Positions 9,097 to 16,200 of a stretch of DNA of 47,127 nt are shown here, piece by piece. The position numbers and the translations under genes are program-made. The DNA is from 66-474 sp035572335. Lineage in GTDB: Bacteria; Pseudomonadota; Gammaproteobacteria; Xanthomonadales; Rhodanobacteraceae. How positions within the stretch are numbered: position 1 is the first letter of the stretch; the number at the start of each line of letters is the position of its first letter. The stretch lies in contig DATNAW010000138.1 of NCBI GenBank assembly GCA_035572335.1, positions 1 through 47,127 on the forward strand, given 5' to 3'. The notes beneath the pieces are model-generated. The model searched no databases and was not told the DNA's origin. It was given only the letters and a program-made list of their open reading frames with translations.

Positions 9097-9737
9097 GCTG
9101 CGCCGCTGGCCACCGCCAACTGCGCAGCGAACGCACGTTGATACGCCGGCCGCGCTTCGCCGCGTGCGACATAAGCCGCCAGCGTCGGGAATTCGTCCAG
9201 GACACCTGACGGCCTCAACCGCAGGAGCGCGTGCACCATCATCAGGTCGCCGGCACTGAACGCGCCGTCGAGCCAATCGGCATCGCCGAGACGAACGGAA
9301 AGTTGTTGCAGCCGGTTGCGTATGCGATCCACGACGAGCGGCAGGCGTCCGGCCGCCCAGGGTTTGTCGCCCTCCAGGATCCCGACGATCACCAGTTCCA
9401 TGATCGGCGGTTCCACCGTGTTCACCGCGGCGAACATCCATGCGATCGCGCGCACACGCGCATTTGCATCGTCAGGCAGCAAGCCGGCATGGCGTTCCGC
9501 AACGTACAACACGATCGCGCCCGACTCGAACAACGCGAGATCGCCTTCTTCATACGTCGGAATCTGCCCGAACGGATGCAACGCGAGGTGTGCCGGTTGC
9601 TTCATCGCCGCGAACGAGACCAGCCGAACGTCGTAGGGCTGGCCCACCTCTTCCAGCGCCCAGCGCACGCGCAAGTCGCGCGCCAATCCCCTGCCGCCGT
9701 CGGGCGAACGTTCGAATGCCGTGATGGTGGGTGTCAT
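9093..9737 (-). CDS. Glutathione S-transferase family protein
   Basis: 214 residues. N-terminal domain: ITAFERSPDGGRGLARDLRV, cis-Pro loop FGQIPTYEEGD, glutathione-binding FESGAIVLYVAE (about residues 67-78). The C-terminal helical domain holds WLDGAFSAGDLMMVHAL. The ERSPDGGRGLARDLRVRWALEE start resembles a subgroup found beside YCII genes. Here a YCII/DGPF gene ends 21 nt upstream on the same strand, so the two are likely co-transcribed. Substrate unknown. Confidence 0.88.
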   Translation of the reverse strand: MTPTITAFERSPDGGRGLARDLRVRWALEEVGQPYDVRLVSFAAMKQPAHLALHPFGQIPTYEEGDLALFESGAIVLYVAERHAGLLPDDANARVRAIAWMFAAVNTVEPPIMELVIVGILEGDKPWAAGRLPLVVDRIRNRLQQLSVRLGDADWLDGAFSAGDLMMVHALLRLRPSGVLDEFPTLAAYVARGEARPAYQRAFAAQLAVASGAA

Positions 9738-9757
9738 GGGCACGCTCCCGACGCCCC

Positions 9758-10120
9758 TCAAGCAGCCGGATCGCACACAGGATCGAGCTGCCGCAACTCG
9801 CATTCGACTTCCCACTCGTCGCCATGCACGTCGAGGAAACGCTTCGTCAGTTGCAGCGCGTGTTCCATCGAATCGGCCTTGAGCAACGCGTAGCCGCCGA
9901 CCACTTCCTTGGATTCGGTGAACGGTCCGTCCGAAACCGATTGCTTGCCATAGGTCAGGCGCACGCGCTTGCCTTCGGAAGTCGGCCGCAACCCCGCGGT
10001 ATCCAGCAAGGTGCCATCCGCGGTCATCTCGGTGATCAATTGGCCCATGCCCGCCATCAGCTTTTCGCTGGGCTTCTGGCCCGTGTTCTCGCGCACCCGG
10101 ATCAGGGAAAGAAATCGCAT
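9758..10120 (-). CDS. YCII-related (DGPF-domain) protein
   Basis: 120 residues with the YCII fold: MRFLSLIRVRE first strand, a helix LMAGMGQLITEM, then the signature DGPFTESKEVVGGYALLKADS (about residues 64-84) and a final helix-strand EWEVECELRQL. DGPF proteins are linked in other genomes with ECF sigma factors and with glyoxalase or GST genes; the function is unknown, and no sigma-factor gene is nearby here. GAGGAG precedes ATG 10120. Followed by a GST gene after 20 nt. Confidence 0.87.
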   Translation of the reverse strand: MRFLSLIRVRENTGQKPSEKLMAGMGQLITEMTADGTLLDTAGLRPTSEGKRVRLTYGKQSVSDGPFTESKEVVGGYALLKADSMEHALQLTKRFLDVHGDEWEVECELRQLDPVCDPAA

Positions 10121-10224
10121 GTCGTGTCTCCTCGTCGGTGGCGGAGCCGCGGCCGGCGGTGCCTGTACGCTGCGCTCCTGATACGGCGACGAACGAGCGA
10201 TGCCGGATTCGACAACCCGGCGAT

Positions 10225-10848
10225 TCAATGAACCGACGAACCCTGCTGCGCCTTGAACGCCTTCCGGGTCGCGGGATCGAGCGCTTCAATTTGTCGTTTC
10301 GGCTGCAAGAATGCACGTTGCCCTTCCGGCAACTGGCAATTGCGCGAAACCGCGTCCGCGCCCTCGGAGGTCGTGGCCGTCACGTCCTGCACGTTCACCA
10401 CCACGCCCATCGTGTCGCCCAATGGCGCAAGCGCATCGCAAGCACGGTCGACCATGCCCATGTTGCGGTACTGCGACCCGCCGACCATGACCAGAAGATT
10501 GTCGTGGTCGATCCACACCACCGAGCGCACGCCTGCCAGCGGCTGCACGGCCGCGCGCGCCGCTTCACGATTGATAGACCGGGACGGATCGGGAATGTGC
10601 GCGTCGTGCAGCATGTCGTTCGCCATGCTTTGCACGTTCTGCTGGACGGCCCTTTGGTCACCCACCAACGCAGCGGCATGCGCCGCGGCGACATGCTTGG
10701 CCACGGAAATCGGCGTGACGCGTTGATCCTGCCGCACCTGTTCACGGGCCGTGGCACTGCCGGTTTGCGATTGGCAACCGGCAGCGCACGCCAAGGCAAG
10801 CGCGACCCATGCGCGCGCGCCCGTGCCCAGCAAATTGCAACGACTCAT
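10225..10848 (-). CDS. Putative lipoprotein of unknown function
   Basis: 207 residues. Lipoprotein signal: ARAWVALALACAAGC with lipobox cysteine at about residue 25. The mature part has helical segments rich in Ala/Gln/Val and a strand-rich centre (VRSVVWIDHDNLLVMVGG, then TMGVVVNVQDVTATT) that looks like a small alpha/beta domain. The pattern is loosely reminiscent of YhcN/YlaJ-like lipoproteins but I do not claim that. GGGGAGGA precedes ATG 10848. Probably anchored in the outer or inner membrane facing the periplasm. Confidence 0.75.
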   Translation of the reverse strand: MSRCNLLGTGARAWVALALACAAGCQSQTGSATAREQVRQDQRVTPISVAKHVAAAHAAALVGDQRAVQQNVQSMANDMLHDAHIPDPSRSINREAARAAVQPLAGVRSVVWIDHDNLLVMVGGSQYRNMGMVDRACDALAPLGDTMGVVVNVQDVTATTSEGADAVSRNCQLPEGQRAFLQPKRQIEALDPATRKAFKAQQGSSVH

Positions 10849-11199
10849 CCGTGTCCTCCCCTGTGGAACTTGCTACACCGCTATCCGCTCGACGTGACTG
10901 CTGTTGTCCAACGCATGGACGTTGGGCAGTTTCTTCCATGGCCGTTCTCGTCTGCTTCGATGATGGTCCACGAATCCCACCGCATACGCAGCGCAACGGC
11001 GTTGCGCGAGGGCTGCGGCGGGCGAAGCAGCGCGGATGGGCGTCGAGAACGGTTGATCCCATGCATCCCTGCTCAGGTACTACCGGAGAAGCACCGCACA
11101 ATTCCGCGTGCCGGCAAGACTTTTCGTTCATGTTGCGGTTCCCATCCGGCGCGATTGGGGGTACGCTCGGCCTCCCCTGACCCGAACCGGAGCGCCGCC
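10849..11199. other. Gene-free region upstream of bactofilin and of the divergent lipoprotein
   Basis: 351 bp between divergent genes. No credible coding sequence seen; reading frames through it lack a start with a ribosome-binding site and lose the codon bias. It contains an inverted repeat CCAACG/CGTTGG (10908-10925, 6-bp gap). Promoters for both genes should lie here, but none with convincing boxes was found. Confidence 0.6.
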
Positions 11200-11724
11200 A
11201 TGGCCCTGTGGAAAGAACCCGTCAAGTCCCCGTCATCCACGTTGCAGGATCCACCCGACCTGGCGCGGTTCGATGTCCCCGATCCGGCCGAGGCGCCGGT
11301 TCCGGTCAAACCGGTTTCCAACAGCGCGGCGCCCGCACCGGTGCGCTCCGCCGCGGAGTCGCACATCTCGCCCGACCTTGTCATCGAAGGCAAGATCGAA
11401 GGCGCGGGACACGTGCGCATCGCCGGCCGCTTCAAGGGCGACATCAACGTGCGCGGGGATCTCACCATCGAGAACGGCGCCAAGGTCAACGGCAGCGTGC
11501 GCGCGGAACGCGTGACCGTCGCGGGTGAGCTGACCGGCAACATCGAGAACGCGCAGCACGTCGAACTGCTGCAGACCGGGGCGCTGACCGGCGACGTGAA
11601 ATCGCGGACCTTCAGCGTCGCCAAGGGCTCGAAGATGCGCGGCCATGCCGAGTTCGGCTGGGAAGACGACAAGGCCGGCGTCACCGACATCCACAAGAAC
11701 AACGGCAGCGGCCAGAAACAATGA
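11200..11724 (+). CDS. Bactofilin (polymer-forming cytoskeletal protein)
   Basis: 174 residues. A proline-rich disordered N-terminus (about 1-52) precedes the bactofilin beta-helix (about 55-150) built of repeats such as LVIEGKIEGAGHVRIAGRF, GDINVRGDLTIENGAKV and GELTGNIENAQHVELLQTG, with a short charged C-terminal tail. Bactofilins polymerise without nucleotide and attach to the membrane to place envelope enzymes or shape the cell. Start at ATG 11200 has a weak GGAG site; an upstream extension is non-coding in appearance. The next gene overlaps by 4 bp (ATGA). Confidence 0.92.
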   Translation: MALWKEPVKSPSSTLQDPPDLARFDVPDPAEAPVPVKPVSNSAAPAPVRSAAESHISPDLVIEGKIEGAGHVRIAGRFKGDINVRGDLTIENGAKVNGSVRAERVTVAGELTGNIENAQHVELLQTGALTGDVKSRTFSVAKGSKMRGHAEFGWEDDKAGVTDIHKNNGSGQKQ

Positions 11725-12083
11725 CCGCCCCCGGTGCGGGCACGGCCGGCGCGACGCGCACGTGTCCGCATTGCCGCGAGACGATCTTGGAAAGCGCCGC
11801 GATATGCCCCGCCTGCAACCACAAGTTGCGCTATGGCGGGCCAGCCAGTGAGCTGGCGACGGCTGCGGCGCTGACGCCGCTGAAAGTGGAAGGCAGCTTC
11901 CGCAATCCAGCCGACAGCGGCGCCTGGGAATACTCGATGGTGCTGGTGATCCGCAACGAACGCGGCGAGGAAATCGCGCGGCGGCTGGTCGGCGTCGGCG
12001 CGATGCAGCCGGGCGAGCAACGCTCGTTCTCGCTCAGCGTGGAAATGAATCCGGGCGGAAAGCAGCCGCGCACGCGGCATTGA
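11721..12083 (+). CDS. Zinc-ribbon protein, uncharacterised, coupled to bactofilin
   Basis: 120 residues. N-terminal zinc ribbon CPHCRETILESAAICPAC (four cysteines, about residues 15-32), then a beta-rich domain (LKVEGSFRNP, EYSMVLVIRNERGEEIARRLVGVGAM, RSFSLSVEMNP) that looks like a small immunoglobulin-like sandwich. The start overlaps the bactofilin stop as ATGA, so translation is coupled and a bactofilin-related job is likely. I do not know a characterised homologue. Confidence 0.82.
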   Translation: MTAPGAGTAGATRTCPHCRETILESAAICPACNHKLRYGGPASELATAAALTPLKVEGSFRNPADSGAWEYSMVLVIRNERGEEIARRLVGVGAMQPGEQRSFSLSVEMNPGGKQPRTRH

Positions 12084-12177
12084 GTTGCGCACGTCGCGAA
12101 AGTCATCTCCTTTCGCGCTGCGCCGCGTTCGCCGCCCGCACCGAACGTACCGCCACCGTTTGTCGAGCGAGAGGCGC

Positions 12178-12249
12178 ATGCTGTATTACTACGCCGTGAT
12201 CGGCCGCAAGCGGCGCGACATCGACGATGCCTGCCTCGAAGGACTTTGA
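12178..12249 (+). CDS. Possible 23-residue leader ORF ahead of the OpuC-like ATPase
   Basis: ATG 12178 to TGA 12249 encodes a peptide starting MLYYYAVIGRKRRD. GAGAGG lies 3 nt before it. It overlaps the ATPase gene start (12227) by 23 bp in another frame, and that ATPase start has no ribosome-binding site of its own, so ribosomes ending here could restart at the ATPase. Three tyrosine codons in a row are unusual for this window. Whether it is translated is unknown. Confidence 0.35.
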   Translation: MLYYYAVIGRKRRDIDDACLEGL

Positions 12250-12994
12250 TTCCGCATTCGCGCTGCAGGACGTCACCTGCACCTTCGATGGCGTGCGCGC
12301 GCTCGATGATGTCAGCGTCGCGTTTCCGCGCGGCCATACCAGCGTCCTGATAGGCAGCAGCGGCTCGGGCAAGTCCACGCTGCTGCGGCTGCTGATCGGG
12401 CTGGAATGGCCCGTCAGCGGCACGGTGCTTTGCGACAGCGAGCCTTTGCAGCGGGACGCCTTGCCGGAAGTGCGGCGGCGGGTCGGCTACGTGATCCAGG
12501 AAGGCGGGCTGTTTCCGCACCTGACGGTACTCGGCAACCTCGGCTTGCTGCCGCGGCATCTGGGCTGGAGCGTTGCGCGCGTGCGGGATCGCGCGCAACA
12601 GCTGGCCGCGCTCGCGCATTTGCATGAAGATCTCTTGGCGCGCTTCCCCGCCGAACTTTCCGGCGGCCAGCGCCAGCGTGTCGCGCTGATGCGCGCGTTG
12701 ATGCTGGACCCGCCCACCCTGTTGCTGGACGAACCGCTGGGCGCGCTCGATCCGCTGGTGCGCCACGGGTTGCAGGACGAATTGCGCGACATCTTCGCGC
12801 GCCTCGGCAAGACGGTCATCATGGTGACGCACGACATGGCCGAAGCCGCGTTCTTCGGCGACCGCCTGATCCTGATGCGGCGCGGACGGATCATCCAGGA
12901 CGGCAGCCTCGACGATTTCCAGCGCACGCCCGCGCACGATTTCGTGCGCGAATTCCTCGCGGCACACCGCAACCTGCCGGGCGGCCACGCATGA
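12227..12994 (+). CDS. Osmoprotectant/betaine-type ABC transporter ATP-binding protein
   Basis: 255-residue ATPase of the glycine betaine/carnitine/choline (OpuCA/ProV) group. Walker A GSSGSGKST (about residues 42-50), Q-loop YVIQEGGLFPHLTV, signature LSGGQRQRV, Walker B LLLDEPLGALDP, H-loop VTHDM. The IQEGGLFPHLTV loop is characteristic of OpuCA-like ATPases. The C-terminal CBS pair that senses ionic strength in OpuA is absent (protein ends soon after the ABC domain). The next gene, permease plus binding protein, overlaps by 4 bp, so the two make one importer. Confidence 0.9.
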   Translation: MPASKDFDSAFALQDVTCTFDGVRALDDVSVAFPRGHTSVLIGSSGSGKSTLLRLLIGLEWPVSGTVLCDSEPLQRDALPEVRRRVGYVIQEGGLFPHLTVLGNLGLLPRHLGWSVARVRDRAQQLAALAHLHEDLLARFPAELSGGQRQRVALMRALMLDPPTLLLDEPLGALDPLVRHGLQDELRDIFARLGKTVIMVTHDMAEAAFFGDRLILMRRGRIIQDGSLDDFQRTPAHDFVREFLAAHRNLPGGHA

Positions 12995-14517
12995 AACGCC
13001 CACTCGTCACGCTGCTCGCCTGCACGATGCTTGCCTGCTCCCCGCTGGCCGCGTTGGCACAGACGGCCAGCGCGTCCACCTTGCCCGCAAACAGCGCGCA
13101 GATCGTGGTCGGTTCCAAGAACTTCACCGAGTCGGTGGTACTGGGCGAAATCGCGCGGCTCGCCGCGCGAGAAAACGGCGTCGACGTGCAGCACAGGCAA
13201 GCACTCGGCGGCACCCGCATCCTGTGGCGCGCGCTTGAACATGGCGACATCGATGCCTATCCGGAATACACGGGCACGCTCACCCACGAACTGCTGCACG
13301 GCGTGCCGCCCCACGCTGGCATCGATGTGTTGCGCGCGCGCCTGAAGCCGCTGGGCATCGGCATCACCGAGCCGCTCGGTTTCAACAACACCTACGCGGT
13401 CGGCATGCGCGCGAAAGAAGCGGAAAAGCGGCACATCCGCGGCATTTCCGACCTTGCGCGGCATCCGGACCTGAAGCTCGCGTTCTCCAACGAATTCATG
13501 AACCGGGCCGACGGCTGGCCGGGCCTGAAAGCGGCCTACCACCTGCCGATGACCGCACGCGGGATGGATCACGATCTCGCGTACCGCGCGCTCGCCGCGG
13601 GCGCGGTGGATGCGATCGACCTCTACAGCACCGATGCGGAAATCGCCTATTACCACCTGCGGGTGCTCACGGATGACAGGCACTACTTCCCGCGTTACGA
13701 AGCGGTGTACCTGTACCGGCTGGATCTCGAACAGCGCGCGCCGCGCTTCGTCGCCGCACTGGACAACCTCGCGGGCAGCATCGATGCGGGACAGATGCGC
13801 GCGATGAACAAGGCCGTGAAGCTGGATGGCAAGGATGCAAGTGTGGTGGCGGCAACCTTCCTCGGCGTGGACGCGGGGAACAGCACGTCGAACGATTTCT
13901 GGCCGAGGCTGGCGCGTTACACGCTCGAACACCTCGCGCTGGTCGGCATTTCGCTGTCGCTGGCGATCCTGATCGCGGTGCCGCTCGGCATCCTCGCCGC
14001 GCGGCGGCGCCGGCTCGGCCAGCTCGTGCTCGGCCTCACCGGCATCCTGCAAACCGTGCCGTCGCTGGCGCTGTTCGTGTTCATGATCCCGCTGTTCGGC
14101 ATCGGCGCGGAACCCGCGATCGCCGCGCTGTTCCTCTACAGCCTGCTGCCGATCGTGCGCAACACGCACGCAGGTTTGACGGGCATCGAACCGTCATTGC
14201 TCGAATCGGCCGCGGCGCTCGGGCTGCCGCCACGCATTCGATTGTGGCGCATCGAATTGCCGCTGGCGCTGCGCCCGATCCTCGCGGGCGTGAAGATCGC
14301 GGCAGTGATCAACGTCGGCACCGCCACGCTGGGTGCGCTGATCGGCGCCGGCGGGTATGGACAACCGATCCTTACCGGCATCCGCCTCGACGACATCGGC
14401 CTGATCATGGAAGGTGCCGTGCCGGCCGCGCTGCTCGCGCTGGCGATGCAGGCCGCGTTCGAGATCATCGAGCGCGTGCTGACGCCGCGCGGCTTGCGCC
14501 TGCGCGCGAAGGCGTGA
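12991..14517 (+). CDS. Fused substrate-binding protein/permease of an OpuC-like ABC importer
   Basis: 508 residues combining two parts. A signal sequence (about 1-24) leads into an OpuCC/ProX-type binding domain (about 38-300): IVVGSKNFTESVVLGEI, the ligand-pocket motif DAYPEYTGTL (about 89-98), and ALAAGAVDAIDLYSTD. Residues about 310-500 are the permease: LVGISLSLAILIAVPLGILA, the EAA-like loop LLESAAALGLPPRIRLWRIELPLALRPI and GAGGYGQPI. Substrates of this family are quaternary amines such as choline, carnitine, betaine or ergothioneine. The order is notable: the binding domain comes first, whereas the better known fusions have it at the C-terminus. ATGA overlap with the ATPase. Confidence 0.9.
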   Translation: MKRPLVTLLACTMLACSPLAALAQTASASTLPANSAQIVVGSKNFTESVVLGEIARLAARENGVDVQHRQALGGTRILWRALEHGDIDAYPEYTGTLTHELLHGVPPHAGIDVLRARLKPLGIGITEPLGFNNTYAVGMRAKEAEKRHIRGISDLARHPDLKLAFSNEFMNRADGWPGLKAAYHLPMTARGMDHDLAYRALAAGAVDAIDLYSTDAEIAYYHLRVLTDDRHYFPRYEAVYLYRLDLEQRAPRFVAALDNLAGSIDAGQMRAMNKAVKLDGKDASVVAATFLGVDAGNSTSNDFWPRLARYTLEHLALVGISLSLAILIAVPLGILAARRRRLGQLVLGLTGILQTVPSLALFVFMIPLFGIGAEPAIAALFLYSLLPIVRNTHAGLTGIEPSLLESAAALGLPPRIRLWRIELPLALRPILAGVKIAAVINVGTATLGALIGAGGYGQPILTGIRLDDIGLIMEGAVPAALLALAMQAAFEIIERVLTPRGLRLRAKA

Positions 14518-14520
14518 GGC

Positions 14521-15126
14521 TCAGGCCTTCAATTTGCGCAGTTCCTCCGCGACCGCGAAAACATGCGGATCGTCGGCGCCGAGTTCGCGCAGCGCGTCGG
14601 CCAGCTTGAGCACGTAATCACTGTTGCGTCCGCTCGGTCCACTTGAGCCCATGACATGCCGCGCAATGTCCCGTGCGCTGGCGGCGCCCAGCCATGCCGC
14701 ATTGCCTTCATCGGCGATGTAGACCAACCCTTCTGCGTGTTCGCCGTCGCCGAAATCCAGCGTCACCGCATGCCGCAGGTAACCATTCTTCTCGCGGAAA
14801 TCGATGTACTCGAAGGTCGCGGGTGCGACGCGATACGCCATGCCCGCGCAAACGGCACCGGGTTCGGCGATGAGCGTCGCCACACGCCCCGGATGGTCGT
14901 GGGTGCCGCGATGGTCGTGCGAACCCTGCCACAACCGTCGCGACCAATCGTGGATCGTCGCGAACCGGCGTTCGATGAATGGAAAGTCCGCCTTGTAGAT
15001 CAGCGAGCCGTAGCCGAACAGCCACACGCTTTCCACACCGGTGAAATCGTGGCGCGTGCGGTTGACGCCGGTGGTGTCGTGACTTGCAGGCATCACGTTG
15101 GTGGCAGGCGCAACGACGGTGGTCAT
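14521..15126 (-). CDS. chaC: Gamma-glutamylcyclotransferase (ChaC-like, glutathione-specific)
   Basis: 201 residues. After a short N-terminus the ChaC core begins with VWLFGYGSLIYKADFPF (about residues 34-50), containing the YGSL glutathione-binding loop, continues with RRLWQGSHDHRGTHDHPGRVATL, and has the catalytic glutamate in FREKNGY. ChaC enzymes split glutathione into 5-oxoproline and Cys-Gly in the cytoplasm. Its stop is 3 nt from the convergent permease stop. Start at ATG 15126 or, less likely, a later ATG at residue 12. The divergent epimerase gene begins 65 bp away. Confidence 0.88.
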   Translation of the reverse strand: MTTVVAPATNVMPASHDTTGVNRTRHDFTGVESVWLFGYGSLIYKADFPFIERRFATIHDWSRRLWQGSHDHRGTHDHPGRVATLIAEPGAVCAGMAYRVAPATFEYIDFREKNGYLRHAVTLDFGDGEHAEGLVYIADEGNAAWLGAASARDIARHVMGSSGPSGRNSDYVLKLADALRELGADDPHVFAVAEELRKLKA

Positions 15127-15191
15127 GGAATCTGATGATCTTTCTGGACAGCGTGCATTATCGTGTGCGCGAACTTGCAACGGAGGATGCC

Positions 15192-16199
15192 ATGACACGC
15201 TACACCGCCGAGCGCGCGAGCCTCGGATCGCAGCCCATCGTTGTGCTGTCCAGCGACGCCAGCCAACGCGCGCGCATCGCCTGCCATGGCGCCGCGTTGT
15301 TGAGCCTGGAAACGCCGCGCAACGGGGTGCCGTTCGACATCGCGTGGGGCTATCGCGGCGCGGATGAAATCCTCGCACGTTCCGGTTCGCACTTCGCCAT
15401 CCTGGCGCCGTTCGGCGGACGCGTCGGTGATGCTCGCTACCGCTTCGACGGCCAGTCCTTCGATCTCGAACCCGGCGTCACCGGCTCGGCGCGCGAGTTC
15501 CGCCATGGCTTCGTGCGCGACGCGGACTTCGCGGTCGCCGATCTGTCGGGCGGCGACACGTCAGCCTCCGCGACGCTCGCGACCGACGCGATACGCCCGC
15601 GTCCCGGTTACCCGTTTTCCATCGATCTCGCCATCCGCTTCACGCTGGATGCCGCGGGCCTGGCGCTCGAAGCACGCATGCGCAACGTCGGTGATCGCGC
15701 TGCGCCGTGCTTCTTCGGCTGGCACGCGTACTTTCGTGCAGGCAATGGCATGGCCGACGACTGGATGCTGGAGATTCCGGCGCGCACCACGATCTGCACC
15801 GATGCGCGCCTGATTCCGCTGCCCGGTGACGCCGCCTACGTGCCGCTGGAGCAGGCGCCCGCGCTGGATTTCCGTACCGCGCGCCGCATCGGCGCCACGG
15901 TGCTCGACAACGGCTACGCCAGGCTCGCGGCCGATCGCGACGGACGCATGCGCACGCGCCTGACCGATCCTTCATCGGGATTTTCCGTCAGCGTATGGCA
16001 GGAACGCGGCGTGATGCACGCGTTCACGGGCGACACACTTGTCAAGGGCGCACGCAGCGCGATTGCACTGGAACCGATGGAATGCATGGCCGATGCTTTC
16101 AACCGGCCGGATTGCGCAAACGCCATGCGACTGCAGCCGGGCGCCGAACGCGTGTTCCGTTGCGGCGTGGAATGTCCCGCGCCCGGAAAGCCGGACTGA
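15192..16199 (+). CDS. Aldose 1-epimerase family protein
   Basis: 335 residues with the galactose-mutarotase beta-sandwich. Visible: RIACHGAALLSLETPRNGVPFDIAWG start, FGGRVGDARYRFDG, HGFVRD with the first conserved histidine, FFGWHAYF with the second (catalytic acid), and IALEPMECM with the catalytic glutamate. It interconverts the anomers of a hexose or hexose derivative. GGAGG (15182-15186) lies 5 nt before ATG 15192. Its stop is 1 nt from the convergent GGDEF-EAL stop. The specific sugar cannot be told. Confidence 0.87.
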   Translation: MTRYTAERASLGSQPIVVLSSDASQRARIACHGAALLSLETPRNGVPFDIAWGYRGADEILARSGSHFAILAPFGGRVGDARYRFDGQSFDLEPGVTGSAREFRHGFVRDADFAVADLSGGDTSASATLATDAIRPRPGYPFSIDLAIRFTLDAAGLALEARMRNVGDRAAPCFFGWHAYFRAGNGMADDWMLEIPARTTICTDARLIPLPGDAAYVPLEQAPALDFRTARRIGATVLDNGYARLAADRDGRMRTRLTDPSSGFSVSVWQERGVMHAFTGDTLVKGARSAIALEPMECMADAFNRPDCANAMRLQPGAERVFRCGVECPAPGKPD

Positions 16200-16200
16200 C

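Noticed and set aside
12487..14169. 560-codon minus-strand frame
   Set aside because: Antisense shadow of the OpuC-like genes.
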